This document shows, piece after piece, positions 19,225-26,078 of a stretch of 26,078 nt of DNA; within the stretch, counting starts at the first letter, position 1; each line of letters begins with the position of its first letter. The notes beneath the pieces are model-generated. The model had not been told where the DNA came from. It ran no database searches and saw only the letters and a list, made by a program, of their open reading frames with translations. The translations under genes were made by a program, and so were the position numbers. The stretch comes from Schoenoplectus triqueter (Eukaryota > Streptophyta > Magnoliopsida > Poales > Cyperaceae). The stretch is taken from the NCBI GenBank assembly GCA_964058805.1, contig CAXKVV010001692.1, positions 1-26,078 on the forward strand. Reading direction: 5' to 3'.

Positions 19225-19528
19225 AAATTTTAATTTATCATGCTCATTAAATTATTTATATGAAAATATTATAGGATGTAAAAATTTGAAATATTTTGAG
19301 GTTTGTAAGTCATAGTTTTTAATTTTTAAAAATCAGTTCTAAAAATAATAATAATATATTCAATACTTGAACATTATTTTAAAAAATTAAAAAAGGTGAC
19401 TTAAAAATCTCAAAACACTTCAAATTTTTTCATCCCACAAAATCTTCATGTAAATAATTTAATGAGGATGATAAATTAAAATTTGAAGATGATTTGATTT
19501 ACTTTTTCAGTTAAGCTCACGGTATCTT

Positions 19529-19531
<3 letters not shown>
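19225..19531. mobile_element. Foldback MITE family 1, copy 2 (left end missing)
   Basis: It shares AAATTTTAATTTATCATGCT, GAAAATATTATAGGAT and the AATAATAATAATATATTC centre with the other family 1 copies, and ends AGTTAAGCTCACGGTATC. The terminal CTCACGG part of the left arm is absent, so the copy is truncated where it abuts family 5. Confidence 0.75.
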
Positions 19532-19561
<30 letters not shown>

Positions 19562-19565
<4 letters not shown>

Positions 19566-20036
19566 AGTTGTGAAGTACAAAATACTTTTATACTTTGTGC
19601 CATATCATTTATTTTTTATTTTTGAATTCAAAATAATGACTCAATCGTTTAAAGTGTTCTTCATCGTAAAATATGCATGAAAATAAAGTTTTATATTTTT
19701 TTAAGTAAAATCTATTTTTTCAAGGGTAGAAAATATATTTAGTTTATGATTTTCTAACACTCAAAAAATAAAAAAAGTTTCAAAAAAAAATATATTTTTT
19801 TGAAAGATAGTCCTAAAATAATAGAAAATTAATAAAATTTATATGTCAAAAATGCTTACATTCTAAAAATCATTAAGTATAGTATACTAACTCCAAACCC
19901 GATAAAAATTAAGATTCTACAAGATTATGATATAAAAATTTTATTGAGCTACTTAAAATAAATTTTGAGCATGAAAAATTAAAATTCGGACTGATGGTGT
20001 TTTGGCCGAGATGTTACTAGAAGCATAATAGACAAA
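19562..20036. mobile_element. Two half foldback elements (family 6 left part, family 5-like right part)
   Basis: GTTAGTTGTGAAGTACAAAATAC at the left resembles the ends of the complete element at 20651-21015, but no complementary right arm follows. About 19890-20036 resembles the complement of 20488-20612 (GAGCATGAAAAATTAAAATT and the ATTCGGACTGAT words). This stretch therefore seems to be a junction of two rearranged halves. Confidence 0.5.
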
Positions 20037-20072
<36 letters not shown>

Positions 20073-20073
<1 letters not shown>

Positions 20074-20455
20074 GTAGAGATACCGTGAGCTTAAGCTCAC
20101 GGAGGCCTTCCATGAGCTTAACTCAAAAAACATATCAAATCATTTTGAAATTTTAATTTATCATTCTCATTAAATCCTTTATATGAAAATCTCATGGGAT
20201 ACAAAAATTTGGAGCGTTTTGAGCTTTTTAATTCACCATTTTTAATTTTTTAAAATCAACTCTAAAAATAATAATAATATATTCAATACTTGAACATCAT
20301 TTTAAAAAATTAAAAACGGTGACTTAAAAAGCTCAAAACGCTCCAAATTTTTGCATCTCATGAGATTTTCATATAAAGGATTTAATGAGAATGATAAATT
20401 AAAATTTTGAGATGTTTTGATATGTTTTTTGAGTTAAGCTCACGGTATCTCCACT
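20073..20455. mobile_element. Foldback MITE family 1, copy 3 (most complete)
   Basis: The left end AGTAGAGATACCGTGAGCTTA matches the complement of the right end AGTGGAGATACCGTGAGCTTA over 21 positions with one difference. The left side additionally has the perfect palindrome GTGAGCTTAAGCTCAC (20085-20100). The arms run about 180 bp each and meet near 20270. CT then TA runs lie on both sides. Confidence 0.88.
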
Positions 20456-20650
20456 CTCTCTCTTTATATATATATATATATATATATTTTATTTAGCATG
20501 ATTTAGTTAGTATTTCAGTCTGAAATGCAAACAAGTTAAATTTTATTTTTTCATGCTCGAAATATTAATTTGAGTATCTTAATAAAATACCTTTAAGTAA
20601 CCTTTCATTTGGACATATATATAAAGAGAGAGAGAGAGAGAGAGAGAGAG
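20456..20650. repeat. Microsatellites around a half foldback element
   Basis: A CT run and TA run (20453-20487), then 20488-20612 with TATTTCAGTCTGAAATGCAA and AAATTTTATTTTTTCATGCT. These resemble one arm of family 5. A TA run and an AG run follow (20613-20652). No gene. Confidence 0.6.
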
Positions 20651-21014
20651 AGTTATGCTACCGTTAGTCGTGAAGAACAAAAGTATTTTGTATTTCGTGC
20701 TGTATCTCTCATTCCCAACTTCAAAATATCGATCTGACCGTTCGAATCGTTCTCCATATTAAAATATATTTCGAGATAAAATTTTATATTTGTTGATTTT
20801 TTTTTATTTTTTTGAGGGTCAGAAAATCATAAAATCAATGTATTTTCTACCCTTAAAAAATATTTTTTTTCCAAAAATATAAAATTTCATCTCCAAGTAT
20901 ATTATAATATGGAGAAGATTTTCAATGGTTGGATTGATCTTTTGAAGTAGGGAACGAGAGATACGGCGTGAAGTATAAAATATTTTTATACTTTTTAACT
21001 AACATTACCATAAC

Positions 21015-21015
<1 letters not shown>
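20651..21015. mobile_element. Foldback MITE, family 6, complete
   Basis: The left end AGTTATGCTACCGTTAGTC matches the complement of the right end AGTTATGGTAATGTTAGTT. The arms continue through GTATCTCTCATTCCC and its complement, and CCATATTAAAATATA and its complement. Length is 365 bp. Bounded by an AG run on the left and a TA run on the right. Confidence 0.85.
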
Positions 21016-21046
<31 letters not shown>

Positions 21047-21048
21047 CA

Positions 21049-21402
21049 TAGCGAGATCTTGTGGTGCTTTGTGAAGCAAAGAGCCATTTTTCTTCGGCCT
21101 AAAAAATCTCACAAAATAAAAATTCAAATTGCAAATCTAATTCACCCAACATAAACTACATACTCAAATATTGTTGAATACTAAATTTGATTAAAGCTTT
21201 CTAACTATTTTTTTTCAGGTTTTGAAAAATGTCCCAATAATAATAATATAATAATGATAGATGCAACTATAAAATTTTCATCTTTCAAAAATCAAATAAA
21301 ATAATTACAAAACTTTAAAAATAATAAAATTTAAACTTTGAAGACGGAGAAATAATCTATAGCACATGGACAATCTGTGCTACGTGTATCACTATAGCCT
21401 AA
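21049..21402. mobile_element. Probable decayed foldback element related to family 3
   Basis: The left end carries TTGTGGTGCTTTGTGAAGCA. The complement of the right end reads GGCTATAGTGATACACGTAG, resembling the family 3 end GGCTATGGTGCTTTGTGAAG. Inner arms are too diverged to pair by eye. It is included because its ends and its microsatellite flanks match its neighbours. Confidence 0.45.

Positions 21403-21477
<75 letters not shown>
21403..21477. repeat. (CT)n then (TA)n compound microsatellite
   Basis: About 22 CT repeats (21405-21449) are followed by about 13 TA repeats. The order CT-then-TA is the same as at 17173, 17506, 20037 and 20453. Confidence 0.97.
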
Positions 21478-21862
21478 GGTGAAGATCACTTTACAATGGG
21501 TTATTTTGACAATCTTGACAATGTATTTTTAAATAAATGTTAAAAAACTTTAAAATAGAAAAAAATCTCATGAATATGTTCTTCTACTTATAGGTTGATG
21601 GTAATTCAAATTTCATGTAATTTCATTAACATTTGATACTCCATCAAGGACCATAAAAAATCATATAATTTACAACAGTTATAATTTGATGATCTTTGAT
21701 GGACTATCAAAATATAATAAAATTGCATGAAATTTGAATCACCATCAATTTATAAGCAGAAGAATATATTCATAAGGTTTTTCTTTTTTTAAGATTTTTT
21801 TTCAAATTTATTTGAATATCCATTGTCAAAATAACCATTATCAAGTGATCCCTTCCCTATAT
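21474..21862. mobile_element. Foldback MITE, family 7
   Basis: The left end ATAGGTGAAGATCACTTTAC and the complement of the right end, ATAGGGAAGGGATCACTTGA, pair, followed by GGTTATTTTGACAAT on both arms. Inner arms AATTCAAATTTCATG and CATGAAATTTGAATC also pair. Length is about 389 bp with ATAT on both outsides. Confidence 0.85.
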
Positions 21863-21924
21863 ATGCCCAGATGGATGGATACTTGTACTTGTTGCAATTG
21901 TTTATCAAAGTAAAATATAACAAA

Positions 21925-22050
21925 AATAAGAGACAAGCCCTAAAATATAACCTCTGTGTGAGAGGTCGTGGGTTCAAAACCTGGATGAGGAGTCCTTATA
22001 AATAATTATGAAATTTGAGAGCTTAACTCTTATCTTTCCAACAAAAAAAA
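21925..22050 (+). mobile_element. tRNA-related SINE-like relic
   Basis: GTGGGTTCAAAACCTGG (around 21969-21985) matches an RNA polymerase III B box (GGTTCRANNCC) inside a T-arm-like context, preceded by an anticodon-arm-like ACCTCTGTGTGAGAGGT. About 65 bases downstream comes CCAACAAAAAAAA, a short A-rich tail. There is no full tRNA cloverleaf and the A box is not convincing, so a decayed SINE is more likely than a tRNA gene. Confidence 0.45.
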
Positions 22051-22959
22051 TATAATAAAAGTTAATTTAATTGCTCTCTGAAACAATATGAAAATGAATA
22101 TATTTTAGAAAATATACAAATTCAGGCCACGGAAGAAAGAAAAAAAAATATCAATGTAGACAGTAGTCTCCGTAAATACTATTACCTAACTACCATTAAA
22201 AAAAAGATGATACAAGACGAGGAGAGTCCCACATTTGGTTCCTTCCTAAAGGACCACTGAAATCATTGCTTCTGAACGTTCTTCTTTACAAATTGGTAGG
22301 TCATGTGTACCAGCCAAGATATCTAAACCGCCACGCTGCACGGGACCAATATATATGGTGGCAACCGCAGGAGATTGAATTTCGCTGGGGCTGGAGTGTA
22401 GTGTGTGCGCGTGATGGGCTAATATAAAAAGAAACAAATTTTTTTATGACTGTAATTTATGTACAAAATTATACAAATGTGTAAAGCGTGCATGGTTTTT
22501 TTTTTAATGAAAAGATGAGAGTCAAATATTCAAATTTTTATTTATATAAATATCAGATGTGTTGTTAATACATTTTTTATTTGGTAAAAAGTGAAAACAG
22601 AAATAGATAAAAAGAAAAGAAGTAATTAGTTAATTGAATTACAGTTCGGTACTGAAACTATAGTGCAAAGCGTGCATGGTTGATTCTTATTGCATTGGAA
22701 TGGAACCAACGAATAACCAAATTCTATGAGAAACATAACTTAATACAATCTCGGGCTAGAGCATTTCTCCAGAATTTTCTATTCATTGTGACTTGAAAAT
22801 GAACACTACAAAATAAAAATAAAATAAAAGGAAAAATATAACATTAGAAAATAGTGAATAAATGACGTGATGATCCGTACATGATGTGATGTGAAAAAAA
22901 TATAGTATGACTCGTGATGTGATTTTACTAAGCTAATAAATACCTTAATTTATACTCAA
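22051..22959. other. AT-rich intergenic DNA, no gene seen
   Basis: A GC-richer patch at about 22220-22430 contains only a short minus-strand open frame without recognisable features. AAGCGTGCATGGTT occurs twice (about 22482 and 22667), a small direct repeat. Confidence 0.55.
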
Positions 22960-24002
22960 TTTCAGCTGTAAGCGCACGGCTTAGTCAAGTAGTAGTTGGG
23001 GTGTCGAACCACAAGGACAATGATGAATTACCGATTCTAACAAATTTCACTAATCTAGACAATCAAAAGTGAGTTTTATATTAAACTAGAAGTGCGTAAA
23101 TCTAACAACAATGACTGAAAAGTTTATCAGATTGAAGATTCTAGGGGCTTTCGGTTTCACTCTCACTCGTTTGGTCAATTCACTTTATTTGATCTTTTAA
23201 TATATTTTAGTGTTTGTCGGGGATTCAATCTCAGATTTTAGTACCAAATTTACACTTTCGTGGTTTGATACCGTACCTAAACAATTCGGGTTTCACGATT
23301 AAGTACCTCACCTTACAAGTCTAAGCCCATTAAGATTAGTGAGTCACTTTGGCATAACCTAGATTTTGCGCTTCGCCTTTTGGTACCTCACACAATTTCT
23401 AAGGTTTCCTCGGTATTCCCTTAGATAATAAGTTTCACGATTAAGTACTTGGCCTACGACCTAAATTACTATTTTGGGTCAGAAGATTCAGTTTCACCTT
23501 TCGGTTTCCGTTTTCACTTCTAGGGTAACATGCAGTTGATTAGAACTAAGCATTCAATTTAAACAAAATAACAATCACAAACAACAAGAACTAAAAGATC
23601 AACAAACGAGTAAATTAAACCATTTGAGTTATTGAGTTTACACTTAAACCCCTAGAAGAGTGTCTAGCCATAAATCATGTCAAATATTGTATCAAGATTC
23701 ATGTTTAAATAACAGTACAACATGAGAAAAAGAGTAAAGAAAAGAATAAACCAAGAAGATCTACGATTTTTCACCCGGTTCTTCTGTTCTCCTTCAAATT
23801 CTCCCTCTCATGGTGTTCTTCCTCTTCTTTCTTGCTTTTGAACTCCTTTCCAGACAGTTAAGAGATGTATGGGATGAAGGGGGGTGTCAAAATCTATTAA
23901 TTCCAATGAGAAAACCGCTTTAAAACTGCCAATTCGCGCTGCCAGCCCAAAAATTGCGGTCTGACATTTTTGCATTTTTTTCCAGAACGAACCAGAGAGC
24001 AT

Positions 24003-24015
24003 TTGCGGTCCGCAA
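24003..24015. repeat. TTGCGGTCCGCAA palindrome
   Basis: A near-perfect 13-base palindrome (central T unpaired) inside minus-strand low-coding DNA. The same 13 bases recur at 25901-25913, and diverged forms lie at 25828, 25850 and 25922. GCGGTCTG near 23957 is a partial copy. Confidence 0.8.
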
Positions 24016-24257
24016 TTTTTATATGGGAATGCTTTTAACTTGATTTCTTCGTGTAAATCTGACTCATCTCGTTCCAAGCATTATTTCTCATGTTAACATC
24101 TTTGTTTACACTCAATGACCTGCAAAATAATAAGAAATGCAGCAGTATCTCGAACTCGACATAAAAACTAAATAAATTCTAAATAATTAACATAAAATGT
24201 ATAGTTTTTGAGATAAACCCTAATTGAATATAATATATAAATGAGGCTTATCAAATT

Positions 24258-24295
24258 CCCCCAAACTTAAATCTTGCTTGTCCCTAAGCAAGATT
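24258..24295. other. CCCCCAAAC motif with perfect 10-bp hairpin
   Basis: CCCCCAAACTTAAATC leads into a hairpin with arms AATCTTGCTT (24270-24279) and AAGCAAGATT (24286-24295) around the loop GTCCCT. The stem is perfect. A related motif with a different stem occurs near 25336. Confidence 0.8.
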
Positions 24296-25335
24296 CAGTT
24301 GGAGACTTAGGTTATATCTCTAAACTAAGCAAAGTTCTAAGGAAATTTAACCTACATGCAAAATGTCATGGGTTGTTTGAAAAAGAGATAACTAACCCTA
24401 AGACAAATCCTTTCAAATTTGTTCGGCCATTAATTGGAGTTTTGGGAAAATCTTTGGGAATTATTCGTTATTTCCGACTTCACATGTGGTGTTTTACTCG
24501 AGGAGTTTTATCTCAGACTCCTACTTTCAATGTAATGCCCTAGAATCTTTTCAAAAATGATGAATACTTAAGTTTTTCCTTCCCCTCAACTATGAAATAA
24601 AACAAAGAAAATCCATAAAAGAAGAAAAATGACAGTGTTAATCCTGAACCTCGCACGGATTATTTTTGTGTAGCTCAAAGCTTTATTAAGAAACCCTAAT
24701 TGCGCACATGAGGCTACCTCGTATCGTGTTGGGGGTTAGGTAGTTCCATAATACCACCCTAGCACAATTGAGACTTAATTTGATCTTGTTTGAATCAGAA
24801 TTTTTCTTTTTATTTGTTTGCGAATGTCACGGCATGTGTACTCTTAACCATGGTGCCTCGATAATTTGGACATTCTAAAGATTTGCATATTGATTTTCAG
24901 GTCCTTTTGATTGAATTTTTTATAGAAACACCGGTCGACACTTACCATAAGCACTCTTTCTTAATTAAGTTTTTCATTTAAAATAAACAAACAAATTGGA
25001 TTTCCAAGGTTTGATAAAATTTTTTGGGAGGACGCTAATTCTTAAACACTCATCATTCTAGAAACTTGCTAGGGCATATTTTTTTTTGATTTTTTGGACC
25101 CGAGAACCCTTTTCATTCACCACATGTTATTTTAGAAAAGTTTGTATATTCCTGAATTAATTTCCCAAAATTTCCAACAAGAATACTCCTTTGCCAAAAT
25201 TTCCCTTAGGGTTTTTCAATTTTTTTTGCAAAATTACCCACTAAAATTTGAATTTCTAAAAAAAAATTACAACAATCTTAAAGCAACAATAATAACAACT
25301 ACATGCTATGCATATATAAGTAAGTTCCAAATACT

Positions 25336-25367
25336 CCCCCAAACATAAATCAAGCATTATCCTCAAT
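25336..25367. other. Second CCCCCAAAC motif with a different hairpin
   Basis: CCCCCAAACATAAATCAA is followed by GCATT-ATCCTC-AATGC, a perfect 5-bp stem with a 6-base loop. The preceding words match the 24258 motif closely, and the loop again contains TCC, while the stem bases differ. Confidence 0.7.
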
Positions 25368-25443
25368 GCGTGGAAGAAAAGAAAGGTATAAAAAACTTAC
25401 AATGGAAGAAGACAAGGTGGCGGACGGGGTTGAGGCGGGTGCC

Positions 25444-26052
25444 TCAATCGCTAGGCAGGGGTTGAGGTTTGGAGAGAGAGTAGCTCAATCCCTCCTTGCT
25501 CGGTCTTTTTCGTCCACAACAAACCCATTTCTTCTTCACTTTGAGACCACTCAGCCAGTCGGTTTCACATTTCTTCAATAATCTTTTACGCGTTGCCTGA
25601 AAGCACTTATCTTTTGCCCTACCAGTGCTCACTGAGTCATCGTGCTTTATCAATGTTTTTCTCGATTCTTCCTTCATAATCTCATTGTGTTTCTCCTCTA
25701 TCAGGGGATTAAAGACTTCAACCCTTAGAGTGGATGGTAGAGGTTTTAAATCGACCTTAGGTGAGCTTGAAGAGATTTGGGTCGAGTTTGAACCTTCTAG
25801 AGTTGAAAAGGTGATAGCTGGGCAGAATTGCGGATCGCAAATTTCAGAATTCGGACCGTAATTTTGGCTCTGGAATTTTCTGCCTCCGTTTGTGCACTTT
25901 TTGCGGTCCGCAAATATTTCCTTCGGTCCGTAATTTTGTGAATTTTCTGCTAGTTCTTCTGTTTCTTGCCCCTTCCCTTCAGATTTTGAGATTTTTAACT
26001 CTATTTGTTTGAAAAACCTTTCAAATTCTTTGTCAGCGGGATACATGATCAA
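25444..26052 (-). pseudogene. Retroelement Pol-proximal relic (202-codon open frame)
   Basis: The frame runs from 26052 to 25444 on the minus strand. Residues 101-110 read DLKPLPSTLR, followed by PLIEEKHNEIMKEE, which resembles the linker just before reverse transcriptase in Tat/Athila-type Gypsy Pol. No reverse transcriptase motif follows, so a deletion or rearrangement is likely after this point. Residues about 40-80 are a translation of the GCGGTCCGC repeat region and probably are not true protein. The C-terminal basic part (ATRKRLLKKCETDWL) is unassigned. This is best treated as a non-functional remnant, although a lineage-specific gene cannot be excluded. Confidence 0.45.
25828..25940. 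repeat. Two tandem copies, about 72 bp, of paired GCGGTCCGC-type palindromes
   Basis: TTGCGGATCGCAA (25828) and TTCGGACCGTAA (25850) form a pair that recurs as TTGCGGTCCGCAA (25901) and TTCGGTCCGTAA (25922). The spacing within pairs is 21-22 bp, and the pairs are 72-73 bp apart. Both pairs are followed by GAATTTTCTGC. Confidence 0.8.
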
Positions 26053-26078
26053 TCGGTCAATCGGATCATCGACTGATA

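Larger units (their letters stand above)
22960..26078 (-). mobile_element. Decayed Ty3/Gypsy (Tat/Athila-like) element, mainly non-coding part
   Basis: Several words that commonly accompany plant Tat/Athila or Ogre-like elements occur here: a CTGTAAGCGCACGGCTTAGTC-like stretch followed by GGTGTCGAACCACA near 22965-23015, CCCCCAAACTTAAATC with a CTTGCTTG...CAAG hairpin near 24258, a second CCCCCAAACATAAATC near 25336, and repeated GCGGTCCGC palindromes. At the right end a minus-strand frame encodes DLKPLPSTLR, resembling the segment just before reverse transcriptase in these lineages. I see no LTR boundary. Lineage assignment rests on recalled resemblance only. Between 22960 and 25440 no credible gene is visible. 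Confidence 0.5.

Noticed and set aside
21925..22000. Functional tRNA gene
   Set aside because: Only the B box and part of an anticodon-like arm are visible. The acceptor stem and D arm cannot be built, so a SINE relic is more likely.
22246..22437. Minus-strand frame of 63 codons
   Set aside because: In a GC-richer patch but without domain or coding-like neighbours; not supported.
23808..24077. Minus-strand frame of 89 codons
   Set aside because: It overlaps the GCGGTCCGC palindrome and has no recognisable motif; probably non-coding element sequence.
24274..24543. Plus-strand frame of 89 codons
   Set aside because: It begins inside the hairpin motif and shows no family resemblance; coding relics in this element read on the other strand.

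Overview
This window looks like repeat-rich, AT-rich nuclear DNA from a flowering plant, probably a dicot. The evidence is plant-type Ty1/Copia and Ty3/Gypsy retrotransposon proteins, an initiator-tRNA-Met type primer-binding site, Tourist-like and foldback MITEs, a tRNA-related SINE-like relic, and long TA, CT and TTA microsatellites. I see no intact host gene. Every protein-coding relic with a recognisable family is a transposable element with stops, frameshifts or deletions.

Layout. (1) 1-7639, plus strand: a decayed Copia LTR retrotransposon whose 5' LTR lies outside the window. An unusually long leader (1-1859) is built of tandem, hairpin-forming repeats. It is followed by gag-protease (1860-3089), integrase (3108 to about 4121), reverse transcriptase (about 4128-5167), an RNase H relic missing its core (5168 to about 5450), a polypurine tract, and a 2.1 kb 3' LTR (5531-7639) with a clear TATA box and six 12-bp TGACATCAT repeats upstream of it. 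(2) 7640 to about 9567, minus strand: the gag-protease part, primer-binding site and 5' LTR of an older Ty3/Gypsy element. The Copia LTR abuts it immediately after the protease LILGRP motif, so the Copia appears to have inserted into the Gypsy element. (3) 9574-9913, minus strand: two exon-like segments with compatible phase and plausible splice signals, the only hint of host coding sequence. (4) 9914-12948: AT-rich intergenic DNA with short tandem duplications. (5) 12949-14039: a PIF/Harbinger (Tourist-like) MITE with TAA target duplications, swollen to about 1.1 kb by an internal TTA-type microsatellite. (6) 14083-15600: a block of repeated palindromic units resembling CACTA subterminal repeats. 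(7) 15600-16800: MITE end fragments, an 88-bp duplication and a GC-richer self-complementary repeat. (8) 16807-21862: about fourteen foldback elements or half elements, in at least seven families, most of them separated by compound CT/TA microsatellites. (9) 21862-22960: a SINE-like relic and featureless AT-rich DNA. (10) 22960-26078: what looks like a decayed non-coding and Pol-proximal part of a Ty3/Gypsy element of the Tat/Athila type, with minus-strand coding, two related CCCCCAAAC-hairpin motifs and GCGGTCCGC palindromes.

Nothing here works as an operon-like system. The relationships are historical (nesting and decay) and structural (hairpins). The most interesting material is the structured Copia leader, the microsatellite-bounded foldback array and the pair of conserved hairpin motifs at the right end. 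Boundaries were read by eye and most repeat limits are accurate only to some tens of bases.
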